Assembly: GCA_021844645.1 (NCBI GenBank)
Contig: JAKBTA010000002.1
Location: 1 to 60,959 of the forward strand
Direction of reading: 5' to 3'
Origin: Nitrospirota bacterium
GTDB lineage: Bacteria; Nitrospirota_A; Leptospirillia; Leptospirillales; Leptospirillaceae
DNA length: 60,959 nt
Every line of letters starts with the position of its first letter. Position 1 is the first letter of the stretch. The position numbers were made by a program, and so were the translations under genes. The notes beneath the pieces were generated by a model. The model was given only the letters and a program-made list of their open reading frames with translations. It was not told the origin of the DNA and did not search any database. This document shows positions 37,588 through 45,334 of this stretch, in pieces.

Positions 37588-37639
37588 GCAGTTTCTTGGT
37601 TTTTCTGTATTTTTAATGAGTCCGGAGGTAAGGGTTGAT

Positions 37640-38278
37640 ATGGAAAAAGAGCCGATTGACGATGACCGTAAAAGGTTTGCCCAAATGGGAATTACCCAGG
37701 AATCACTCGATCCGGGGAAGAAAAAAGTATTTTATGCCCTGGCATCGGTTGTAACGCTGGTTTTTCTTTCGGGGATCTTCTATACCGTTTTTTTCTATGT
37801 GACTCTACCGAATCACCATACGCTTTCCCGCCCTGGACAGCCCCAGGTGGACTCCGTGCCACTTCCGGTTCCGCCTTCGACGATGTTTCCCGGTGTGGGG
37901 GGCGCTTCCAAAAGCATCTTGACCGATGAAAATCGATACTTCATCGCATCTGTCGGAGATCTCCTTCCTGAAGGAGAAGGGCTCAGCCTGGTATTGACGC
38001 TCCATATCAAGACAACTCTTGATGGCTCAGGCGGGATTTCTCTCATACTGTCAACGCCACCGAGATGGGTGGATGGAAACCAGGGATCGATGGAGGGGAG
38101 TCTTTCCTGGGATAAGAGCAGGCTCTTGAAGCCGGGTGAGACGGTCACTTTCCCGATCCACTTCGTCAAAAAGCCGAGGACTGCGAAGTTTGATCTTTAC
38201 ATCGGATTTTTGGGAAATGAGGGAATGTCAAAAAAACGTTATCCAATCCATTTTTCAGGATTGAAGCTTCCTTCATGA
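37640..38278 (+). CDS. Membrane-anchored protein of the ABC exporter operon, unknown function
   Basis: I do not recognise a family. From ATG 37640 (AAGGG upstream) the protein has 212 residues: a charged cytoplasmic N-terminus, one membrane segment at about 27-49 (ALASVVTLVFLSGIFYTVFF), a proline-rich linker (LPVPPSTMFPG), and a periplasmic domain rich in beta-strand pattern (LVLTLHIKTTLDGSGGISLIL). It lacks the lipoyl/hairpin organisation of HlyD-type adaptors. An in-frame ATG at 37616 is less well supported. Its position between the TolC pair and the ABC genes suggests it links pump and channel. Confidence 0.6.
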   Translation: MEKEPIDDDRKRFAQMGITQESLDPGKKKVFYALASVVTLVFLSGIFYTVFFYVTLPNHHTLSRPGQPQVDSVPLPVPPSTMFPGVGGASKSILTDENRYFIASVGDLLPEGEGLSLVLTLHIKTTLDGSGGISLILSTPPRWVDGNQGSMEGSLSWDKSRLLKPGETVTFPIHFVKKPRTAKFDLYIGFLGNEGMSKKRYPIHFSGLKLPS

Positions 38279-38296
38279 CGGGAGGTTTTTCCATAT

Positions 38297-39049
38297 ATGC
38301 CCAGGACAATTGAAAAAGTTCTGGAGGCTCGTGACATTGGAAAAACTTTCCTTGGCGGGAGCCGAAGAGCTCTGGGTGGGGTCAGTCTTGACCTTTTCCG
38401 CGGGGAGATCCTGTCGATTGTAGGACCTAATGGTGCGGGAAAATCGACTTTGATCCAAATTCTCCTGGGACTTCTTAGACCGGACAGTGGATCCCTCAAT
38501 ATTCTTGGTGTGGATGCGATAGCCCATCGGAGACTGATTGCCCACAGAATCAACTATGCCTCGACCGACCTTTCCCTCCCTTACTCTTTGACTGTTCTTG
38601 AGAACTTGAAAGTGTACTCATTGATCTACAACCTGTCCGACTGGAAATCGAGGGTTGACTCAACTCTTCAGGATTTTGGGCTATCGGCTATATCCGGCCG
38701 AAAGGTGGGAAGTCTTTCAACCGGTCAGGTTGCAAGGCTGGGAATAGCGAAAGCTCTGCTCACAGAGCCTGAAATCCTTTTCCTCGATGAGCCGACGGCA
38801 ACTCTTGATCCGGAAGTCTCAGGCCATCTGAGAGAATTTCTCCGCAAAAAGGTGATTGATACAGGCATGTCTCTTTTATATACATCCCATAATATGAGGG
38901 AAGTGGAGAGATTGTCGGACCGGATCATCCTTCTGGGAGGAGGCAAGATCATCAAGGAAGGTGGAATAGAAGATCTCTTAAAAAATGATTCTGCTACTGA
39001 TCTGGAAGAGCTTTTTCTTGATACAGTGAAGAAAACATCCTCATGGTAA
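38297..39049 (+). CDS. ABC transporter ATP-binding protein (ABC-2 exporter)
   Basis: The 250-residue ATPase has Walker A GPNGAGKST (near residue 50), a Q-loop region, the signature LSTGQVARLGIAKALL, Walker B ILFLDEPTATLD and the H-loop TSHNMREVERL. This order and the DrrA-like C-terminal extension point to an ABC-2 exporter. The canonical LSGGQ is LSTGQ, a known tolerated variant. It overlaps the permease gene by seven bases and should drive it. Exported substrate unknown. Confidence 0.93.
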   Translation: MPRTIEKVLEARDIGKTFLGGSRRALGGVSLDLFRGEILSIVGPNGAGKSTLIQILLGLLRPDSGSLNILGVDAIAHRRLIAHRINYASTDLSLPYSLTVLENLKVYSLIYNLSDWKSRVDSTLQDFGLSAISGRKVGSLSTGQVARLGIAKALLTEPEILFLDEPTATLDPEVSGHLREFLRKKVIDTGMSLLYTSHNMREVERLSDRIILLGGGKIIKEGGIEDLLKNDSATDLEELFLDTVKKTSSW

Positions 39050-39870
39050 CTTCCAGGAACCGGCCTTCCGTTTCGATTTTTGCAATCCGTCCCATGATGG
39101 GTGTGATGCTTCGCCAGTTCTACCTTTACCGGAGAAGTCTGCCAAGGTGGATGGAGATTTTTTACTGGCCGCTTCTGGATCTTCTTGTCTGGGGTTTTCT
39201 GACCCTGTATCTCAAGCAGGGATCATTGATTGCCTCCCATGCAGTCTACTCCCTTTTGGGGGCCCTGTTGCTCTGGGATATGCTCTATCGCTCCCAACAG
39301 TCGATTTCAATGGTGTTCCTTGAAGAAATATGGTCAAAAAATCTTTATCACCTTCTTGTGAGCCCACTCACTCCTTATCATGTGATTTTTGGTGCGATCC
39401 TGACAGGGATCATGAAGGTGTCTCTTTCTTCAGGTCTTGCTATTTTTCTTGCATACCAGTTTTTTTCTTTTTCCTTTTTCAGTATCGGGATTTCTCTTGT
39501 CCCATTTGTCATGGCGCTTTTATTTATGGGATGGGCCCTTGGCATTTTGACGACAGCCCTGATCCTGCGTTTTGGCCAGGAAGCCGAGGTCCTTGCCTGG
39601 GGGGTCATTTTTCTTTTTCAGCCGGTCAGTGCCGTTTTTAATCCTGTTTCGGTCCTGCCAGTGACCTTCCGGGATATTGCGATGTTTGTTCCCGCGTCGC
39701 ATGTTTTTGAGGGAATGCGCCAGGTCGTCAACGGGGGGCCATTTCCGGGACAACAGTTGATGGTCGCCTTTTTTCTCGATGGCTGTTACCTTTTGATCGC
39801 TCTTGGCATTTTTGGATGGGTTATGGCAAGAGCCAGAAGAGAAGGTTTTTCCCTGAAACTTGGGGCATAG
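39043..39870 (+). CDS. ABC-2 family transporter permease
   Basis: The 275-residue inner-membrane protein has about six hydrophobic segments and features of the ABC-2 fold, such as SQQSISMVFLEEIWSKNLYHLLVSPLTPYH before TM3 and a late VFNPVSVLPVTFRDIAMFVPASHVFEGMRQ. It overlaps the ATPase gene and must form the exporter with it. Related permeases export drugs, polysaccharides or lipids. ATG 39043 lies inside the end of the ATPase gene. Confidence 0.88.
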   Translation: MVTSRNRPSVSIFAIRPMMGVMLRQFYLYRRSLPRWMEIFYWPLLDLLVWGFLTLYLKQGSLIASHAVYSLLGALLLWDMLYRSQQSISMVFLEEIWSKNLYHLLVSPLTPYHVIFGAILTGIMKVSLSSGLAIFLAYQFFSFSFFSIGISLVPFVMALLFMGWALGILTTALILRFGQEAEVLAWGVIFLFQPVSAVFNPVSVLPVTFRDIAMFVPASHVFEGMRQVVNGGPFPGQQLMVAFFLDGCYLLIALGIFGWVMARARREGFSLKLGA

Positions 39871-39953
39871 TCCATGATTTTCCCAGCACGGCTCTCACAG
39901 CAGAGGAGCTTCTTTCCAACAAGCTGTTCTGCTTTTCCTGCCCAGGTTCTTGT

Positions 39954-39982
39954 TTGACACAACCTTTTTCGCGGGGGATAAT
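39954..39982 (+). promoter_or_regulatory. Near-consensus sigma-70 promoter, probable leaderless transcript
   Basis: TTGACA at 39954-39959 and GATAAT at 39977-39982 have a 17-bp spacer, almost consensus. The ATG of the flavin reductase starts at 39989, seven bases after the -10 box, exactly where transcription would begin. A GGGGG run at 39973-39977 lies inside the promoter and would not be in the mRNA. Confidence 0.6.
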
Positions 39983-39988
39983 CCATTT

Positions 39989-40732
39989 ATGGCGAAACGT
40001 GAAGTTCTTGAATCCTCCATTCTTTCAATTATTCCCGAGACACCAAGGGTCAATACTTATCGTCTCGGAGTGGCAAAAGGGACTTTTTCCTTCATGGCGG
40101 GGCAGTTTCTCATGGCCTCGATTCCGGATTTTCTTCGTGATGACGGTCGTCCTGTAAGGCGGGCTTACTCAATTGCCTCTTCCCCTCTTGACCTTCAATC
40201 CGGGTATCTTGAGCTGACTGTGACAAAAGTCGGAGATGGCGGGTATTTTTCGAACCGGCTCCATGAGTCGAGGGTTGGGGATCCTGTTTTGATCGAGGGG
40301 CCTTACGGGAAGGCCTTTCACCTTGCCTATCCGCCTGAAGCCTTTCCCCAGAGGTATCTTTTTGTTGGTTCGGGTAGTGGAGTCGCCCCGCTGCGGGCCA
40401 TGATCCGGACTCTTCTGAAGGAAGGATGCCCGGTGCCGATCGAGCTTTTTTACGGATATCGCAACGGGACCGATTGTATCTATGAGGAGGAAATCCGGCA
40501 CTGGCAGGAAAAAGGTGTCACGGTGCATCTTGCAATTTCTGGTTCGCCAACTCCGGGAAAGGTCTTTTCCGGATCATTCGGGAGGATCACATCGTTACTC
40601 CCTGTATTGATCCCTTCTTATGCCGGTCAGGAGGTTTTTATTTGCGGACCTCCGGCCATGGTTGAGGAAACGGTCGATTTTTTTAACAGGATGAAATTTC
40701 CGGAAGGCTCCGTCCATAAGGAGCAATGGTAG
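39989..40732 (+). CDS. FAD-dependent NAD(P)H oxidoreductase (ferredoxin-reductase type)
   Basis: The 247-residue protein has the FNR two-domain layout: an FAD-binding beta-barrel with RRAYSIASSP (residues about 55-64), then an NAD(P)-binding domain with FVGSGSGVAPLRAMI and the C-terminal FICGPPAMVEETVDFF. It has no 2Fe-2S motif, so it needs a separate partner for electrons. I start at ATG 39989, where the product begins MAKREVLE and the upstream promoter predicts the mRNA 5' end; an in-frame TTG at 39950 lies before the promoter. A flavohaemoglobin- or methane-monooxygenase-reductase-like role is possible. Confidence 0.85.
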   Translation: MAKREVLESSILSIIPETPRVNTYRLGVAKGTFSFMAGQFLMASIPDFLRDDGRPVRRAYSIASSPLDLQSGYLELTVTKVGDGGYFSNRLHESRVGDPVLIEGPYGKAFHLAYPPEAFPQRYLFVGSGSGVAPLRAMIRTLLKEGCPVPIELFYGYRNGTDCIYEEEIRHWQEKGVTVHLAISGSPTPGKVFSGSFGRITSLLPVLIPSYAGQEVFICGPPAMVEETVDFFNRMKFPEGSVHKEQW

Positions 40733-40836
40733 CTCAAAGACACCGGATGTCCTCTTGTTGAGTCTGGCGGCTCTCCCTGCATGCTCGTATCGATCGCTGT
40801 TGCCTGTCTTTTCCTTATTGTGAGGGAGTAAAGGTC

Positions 40837-41856
40837 ATGACCGAGGTATTTGCCGAAATAAAGGAACCTCCAACTTCGACCCGCAAGCCTTCATCCTGGA
40901 GATGGAATGTGGGGCTTGTGGTTTTTCTGATGATGGTGATCCCGAGCTCGGTCATGGTCATTCTGTACTATCGGGAGGTCATGGCCACCTATTATGTGAC
41001 GAGGAATCCTCTGCCCAAATCTGCAAGGGATATGGCTTCAGGACTGGACCAGATCATGATCTCCGATGTCAGGGATACGATGAACCTGGGCAACCAGCTG
41101 GCGGATCCTTATATTTTGGGAAGTCCGGACAGGATTCGGGATCTTCTGGGCAAATTTATTCTTTCTGGCCATATCCAGCGCTTTGGAGGCTGGGAGGTTA
41201 CCGATACGTCGGGAAAAATCCTGGGCGGGGTTGGAAACAGGGGGATGGCCCCTCATCGGGCCCAGGCCGAAAGCCTGATTGAAGACCTCAAGTCGGAAGG
41301 AGGGGCAGCAAGGCTCTCCGAGCCGATCATTGACAGTGCAAATCACCTGGCCCTTCTTCTTCTGGCTGTGCCCATTCTCCATAAAGGACAGACATCGGAT
41401 GATCACCCGATGGGTTATCTTGTCGGAATAGAGAACCTTTCAACGACACTGCATCCTTTCCTCTTTCAACCCAGAAAAAAAGGTGCTCCCGGACTATCTT
41501 ATATTGCCTCCACTGACGGGGATATCCTTGCAAGCTCAAAAGACATTCTGATCGGGCAAAAGATGGATCAAATTGGCCTGGCTCCTGTTCTGGAGCATTT
41601 TCGACAAGGATTTTCCGGAGGATACAAGGCCGATATCAGAGGGAGCAACTATCTTTTTGGAACGGCCTTGATGAGCAATACGCAAGGAATCGCTCCGCAC
41701 CCCTGGATGGTCGTGCTTCAGGCCCCCGAAGATGTTGTTATGGTCAAGGCGAAGAGGATGAGGTTTGTGATGGATCTTGTCGCTTTTGTTGTCGCTCCCA
41801 CGCTTTTTTGTGTTGACCTGTTCTTTTTATTCAGGAGCATTCGCTCCAGTCGTTGA
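40837..41856 (+). CDS. Membrane protein with periplasmic dCache-like sensor domain
   Basis: This 339-residue protein has a TM segment at about 26-47, a long periplasmic region with the helix and double-PAS-like layout of dCache domains (including a STDGDILASSKDILIGQKMDQIG segment of the membrane-distal type, near residues 225-245), and a second TM near 313-331, then a few basic residues. No kinase, GGDEF, EAL or MCP output domain follows. dCache domains bind amino acids or small acids. An orphan sensor working through another protein is inference. Confidence 0.62.
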   Translation: MTEVFAEIKEPPTSTRKPSSWRWNVGLVVFLMMVIPSSVMVILYYREVMATYYVTRNPLPKSARDMASGLDQIMISDVRDTMNLGNQLADPYILGSPDRIRDLLGKFILSGHIQRFGGWEVTDTSGKILGGVGNRGMAPHRAQAESLIEDLKSEGGAARLSEPIIDSANHLALLLLAVPILHKGQTSDDHPMGYLVGIENLSTTLHPFLFQPRKKGAPGLSYIASTDGDILASSKDILIGQKMDQIGLAPVLEHFRQGFSGGYKADIRGSNYLFGTALMSNTQGIAPHPWMVVLQAPEDVVMVKAKRMRFVMDLVAFVVAPTLFCVDLFFLFRSIRSSR

Positions 41857-41862
41857 TGACAG

Positions 41863-43020
41863 ATGACCCCACCCCTGCCTCCAGTTTCAAAGATTGGTTT
41901 TGTCGGTGCAAGCCGCTTCACGCTTCCGGTCGTTCGCTGGATCCTGGGTAAAGGTTACCCGGTTGTCTGGATTGACCAGAACTTTGATGCGCTTGAGGAG
42001 AGTCTGGCCCTTTTCCGTGCCCAGATGGCCGAAGAGGAGCGGTTGGGGGAGCGCACTCATGTGTTGACAAGTCAGCTTTCGAAGCTGCTCTCCGGCTCGA
42101 CAAGTCTCCTGGATCTGTCAGGCTGCGATCTTGTCATTGACGGGACCCGTGACCACCTTGAGGGAAAAATCGCGCTGGCGAGGTCTATTGAGGAGCTTCT
42201 GGGCGACCGGGTCCTTTTAGGTGTATTCCTTGAATCCCTGACTGTTTCGCATATTGCGTCAAGAATTACTCATCCACAACGCCTGATAGGTTTGCGCCCT
42301 GTTGGTCTTCCTCCGAGGGTCCTGCAAAGTTTTGAAATTATTTCCGGCGTCGAAACATCGCTCGAGTGTGTTGCAAGAATGACTGATTTCTCCCGTATGC
42401 TGAACCTTGAACCGGCAATTGTGAGGGAAGGCCCCGGTGGTATTGTTAACCGCCTTCTGGCCAGACTGTTTTCTGAAGCATTGCTCCTTCCGAGACAGGT
42501 GCGGGGAGAGCACGATGCTGTTGACCGTGCATTGTCCCAATCCGGACTGTCGATCCATCCCTTTGAGATGATGCGAAAACTGGGCGAATACGAAATTTCA
42601 GCGATGATTACCTTTTTCAGAAGATATTATGGACCATCATTTCCCATTGCGGAGGAACTTCCCCTGAGTTCGGTCATGACATCGGGCATCGCTCATGAAG
42701 ATGCCGATTCATTCATCAGGGAGGTCACGCATGGAGGTCGGACGATCGCCTTGTCGGACTGGGCCGATGGGGTTTTCCTGGCGCTGACAAACGAGGCGGT
42801 TCAAATCGTGTCTGAAGGTGTAAGCGATTTTGATACGGTTGACCGGATCACCAGAATTTCATTTTTGGGTGAAAGTTCAATGGCCGGGCTTCTTTCCAGG
42901 GGAGCGCAAAGAGGCTGGCCCCTTATCCTGAGCGGTTTGTGGGACTATTCTCATCGCACAGGGGGAAGGATCTGGCCGTCATCAACACTTCAGCTTTGGG
43001 CGGCATCATCGAGAAACTGA
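41863..43020 (+). CDS. 3-hydroxyacyl-CoA dehydrogenase-like protein without the catalytic residues
   Basis: The 385-residue protein follows the two-domain plan of 3-hydroxyacyl-CoA dehydrogenases: Rossmann domain (KIGFVGASRFTLPVVRW in place of GAGxMG), a CDLVIDGTRDHLEGK strand, SLTVSHIAS, then VVREGPGGIVNRLLARLFSEAL and a helical domain with IHPFEMMRKLGEYE. At the position of the conserved His of GLHFFNPV it has Arg (GLRPVGLP), and the partner Glu is Asp. It is probably not a normal dehydrogenase; binding of a CoA thioester or nucleotide is inference. ATG 41863 lies 6 bp after the dCache gene. It overlaps the next gene by 82 bp or less. Confidence 0.65.
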   Translation: MTPPLPPVSKIGFVGASRFTLPVVRWILGKGYPVVWIDQNFDALEESLALFRAQMAEEERLGERTHVLTSQLSKLLSGSTSLLDLSGCDLVIDGTRDHLEGKIALARSIEELLGDRVLLGVFLESLTVSHIASRITHPQRLIGLRPVGLPPRVLQSFEIISGVETSLECVARMTDFSRMLNLEPAIVREGPGGIVNRLLARLFSEALLLPRQVRGEHDAVDRALSQSGLSIHPFEMMRKLGEYEISAMITFFRRYYGPSFPIAEELPLSSVMTSGIAHEDADSFIREVTHGGRTIALSDWADGVFLALTNEAVQIVSEGVSDFDTVDRITRISFLGESSMAGLLSRGAQRGWPLILSGLWDYSHRTGGRIWPSSTLQLWAASSRN

Positions 43021-43946
43021 GCGCGGTCAATAGATCATTGCCATCGATTATTTCCGTATCAAGGCGAACGGATATCCCCGCTTTTTACGGGGAATGGTTC
43101 GAAAGAAGACTGTGCGACGGGTTTGTTGATGTCCCCAATCCGTTTAACAGGAAGCTTCGGAGGGTCTCGCTTCTCCATTCCGACGTTTACGGATATGTCT
43201 TCTGGTCCAAGAATCCCGAGCCTTTCCTCCCGCGCCTGAAAAAACTTCTCTCAAAGGATGCCCGTGTCGTTTTTCATGTCACCTTAACCGGACTTCCCAG
43301 CAATGTCGAGCAGAGGATTCCTCCTCCGGATGATGTGATTGCATCAATCGTAGAACTCTCAAAACTGCTCCCTCCCGGTTCGATTATATGGAGATTTGAT
43401 CCGATGCTTTCTCCTGAAGGCCATTTTCGCAAGGAGTTCCGGGATCGCTTCCTTTATCTCTCGGAGAGGCTTGCTCCTTTTGTGGACCGGGTGATGGTCA
43501 GTCTTCTTGACCCGATGAAAAAAACGCGCCGGAATTTTCCAGAAGGAGACCTCTGGTGGCCATCTGGTCCCGGAGGAATGGCCGACCACTCATCACGGGA
43601 AGAAATTCAGGAAACGCTCCAATGGATGCAGGAAGAGACTCCCGTTTCCGGGCGGGTCTTTCTATGCACGGAGCCAGGAGAGGCCGGAATCGTCCCTTCC
43701 GGAGCCTGCATTTCGAGAGGAGATTTTGACCGTGTCTGGGGTCGTCCAAAAGGGATACCACCGGGATCGCCGGAGTCTGCACCCACGCGACCAGGGTGTG
43801 GGTGTGACCGCTCGATTGATATCGGGGTCTATGATACCTGTCCGGGTGGGTGTCGCTACTGTTATGCGGTCGCTTCTCATGAAAAGGTTCTTTCCCGATG
43901 GGAAGGGCATGATTCGTCGGCTCCGTCCCTGGGCTCTTTTTTGTAA
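42939..43946 (+). CDS. DUF1848 family protein with C-terminal CxxxCxxC
   Basis: The 335-residue protein matches DUF1848: SIISVSRRTDIPAFYGEWFERRL near residue 40, then VPNPFNRKLRRVSL, FWSKNP, VFHVTLTGLP and RFDPM. The C-terminus has GCGCDRSIDIG and a CPGGCRYCYA motif, i.e. CxxxCxxC with a CYA ending, the form of a radical-SAM 4Fe-4S site but located at the C-terminus. The function of DUF1848 is not established. The start is uncertain: GTG 42939 overlaps the previous gene by 82 bp, and a TTG at 43036 without overlap would lose part of the N-terminus that is not conserved. Note this motif makes it a likely metalloenzyme. Confidence 0.75.
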   Translation: MGLFSSHRGKDLAVINTSALGGIIEKLSAVNRSLPSIISVSRRTDIPAFYGEWFERRLCDGFVDVPNPFNRKLRRVSLLHSDVYGYVFWSKNPEPFLPRLKKLLSKDARVVFHVTLTGLPSNVEQRIPPPDDVIASIVELSKLLPPGSIIWRFDPMLSPEGHFRKEFRDRFLYLSERLAPFVDRVMVSLLDPMKKTRRNFPEGDLWWPSGPGGMADHSSREEIQETLQWMQEETPVSGRVFLCTEPGEAGIVPSGACISRGDFDRVWGRPKGIPPGSPESAPTRPGCGCDRSIDIGVYDTCPGGCRYCYAVASHEKVLSRWEGHDSSAPSLGSFL

Positions 43947-43991
43947 CCGGATTTCATCGCGAGACTGTTTGTGAAGGGAAGGGATGTTGAT

Positions 43992-44447
43992 ATGGAAAAA
44001 GATATCAGGGATCTGATTCGTTCTCCGAGAGAAACATTGGGGGGATTTGTTTTTCTGCCCAGGTTGATCGACAAGGTCAGGTGTTATGCTATGGGACAGT
44101 TGCCCGCAGCCTATCATGAGAATCTTCTGAAGGAAGGCAGGACTTTTGATGGTCGTTTTATGAGCTTTGTCGGGGTCTCGCCGGAGGAGCTCAGAAAGGC
44201 GGTTTTGGCTTCGAAAACGGACGCAGAGGTGCTTTCCTGGGTTCTCAAAAACGGTCATCCAAAAACGGAAAAGGAAATAATGCAGTGGATTCTGGAGATC
44301 AGGAATGACCGACCTGATAAGGAGCGGTCACTCGCAAGGGAGCGATCCTATCCTGAAGTGGCTAAAAAATGGGATGTTTCCCGGTTGTCTCCATTCGACC
44401 TCATCGATCTTGATGAAGGTCGAATGGAAGAGCCTGTCGACCTTTAA
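43992..44447 (+). CDS. DUF5069 family protein
   Basis: The 151-residue protein resembles DUF5069, with RDLIRSPRETLGGFVFLPRLIDKVRC near the start and YHENLLKEGRTFDGRF after it. It is soluble and acidic/basic mixed with no obvious catalytic motif; the function of the family is unknown. I start at ATG 43992 (AAGGGAAGGGA upstream) rather than GTG 43971. It lies 45 bp after DUF1848 and probably ends the transcription unit, since a hairpin with perfect arms (44448-44474) follows. Confidence 0.75.
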   Translation: MEKDIRDLIRSPRETLGGFVFLPRLIDKVRCYAMGQLPAAYHENLLKEGRTFDGRFMSFVGVSPEELRKAVLASKTDAEVLSWVLKNGHPKTEKEIMQWILEIRNDRPDKERSLARERSYPEVAKKWDVSRLSPFDLIDLDEGRMEEPVDL

Positions 44448-44474
44448 CGCCGGGGTGAGGAATCCGGCCCGGCG
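44448..44474 (+). terminator. G+C-rich hairpin in convergent gap
   Basis: CGCCGGG at 44448-44454 pairs with CCCGGCG at 44468-44474 around a 13-base loop. It starts directly after the DUF5069 stop and lies between two convergent genes, the usual place for a terminator. No T-run follows, so it may be a weak or Rho-assisted one. Confidence 0.3.
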
Positions 44475-44507
44475 CTGCATGGCTTTCCTTGCCAATCCTT
44501 TTGCGGG

Positions 44508-45134
44508 CTAACGTTTTAAAAGGGGTGGGTAGAACTTCTTGCTTGCAGATGACCAGAGCATGACATAATGGCTGACCATGAGGAGATGCTTGCCTGCCAT
44601 CGACACAGGAAGCTCCCCTGGAAATCTCTCCATTCCCTTGATTTCCCCGACCGCCGTGATCAGGTTTCCCGTTCCAATATAAGGGGTCTGGTTCTGGTTG
44701 TTTCCAAAAACAATCAACCCACTTCTTTCAGGATTGATCTTGGGTTTTGCCTGTCCAATCATTTTGAGCGAAGGGACAAACAGGATGAATGTATCCTTGC
44801 TGGTGATTTTTTTTGATTTTTCTTTTTCTGACATCTGTTTGGGAAAGGAGTCTTCGGTCAGTGGAAGAGCCCGGATCAGGAAAATTGCTCCGACAGGCGA
44901 ATCTGTCCTTCGAATGATCTGTCCCCCGAGGACCGTGATTCGTCCAATCGGGAGGGGAGTGGTTGATAGAATGGCATGCAGGTCGTCAGGCGTTTTTTGA
45001 GCCACAAAAACCGTCAGTTGTTCGGTGTCCCCCTGGCTTGCGCAACCGGACAGAGCAAGTCCGGAAAACAGAATCAACATAAAAAGCATGATCAGGGAAG
45101 CATCCTTTATTCTTTTGAGTCTGTCTGGAGTCAT
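44508..45134 (-). CDS. Slp-like outer-membrane lipoprotein
   Basis: The 208-residue protein has a lipoprotein signal: charged start, hydrophobic segment at about 13-27, and the lipobox LSGC with lipidated Cys near residue 31. The mature part (PIGRITVLGGQIIRR early, GNLITAVGEIKGMERFPGE late) has the small beta-rich pattern of Slp-family outer-membrane lipoproteins, which are starvation- and acid-stress-linked in enterobacteria. The Slp assignment is by pattern only and is uncertain; the lipoprotein call is firm. It is divergent from the methyltransferase gene. Confidence 0.65.
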   Translation of the reverse strand: MTPDRLKRIKDASLIMLFMLILFSGLALSGCASQGDTEQLTVFVAQKTPDDLHAILSTTPLPIGRITVLGGQIIRRTDSPVGAIFLIRALPLTEDSFPKQMSEKEKSKKITSKDTFILFVPSLKMIGQAKPKINPERSGLIVFGNNQNQTPYIGTGNLITAVGEIKGMERFPGELPVSMAGKHLLMVSHYVMLWSSASKKFYPPLLKR

Positions 45135-45334
45135 CTGGGGTCCTCTGTATTGGAAGTCATTTCTTTTTTGGTTTCAACCTAGGCATTGTAACAAGGAACG
45201 GATGACGGGTCCACATGATGGATATCTTGTGTCAGGTATGATAAGCGTCCTTTTTTGCTTTCCGTGAGCGGGATGGGGCTGTCCTGTTTTTCTCAGGCTC
45301 AATGGAGTCCTGATTTGAGAGGGGGAATCGTTTT

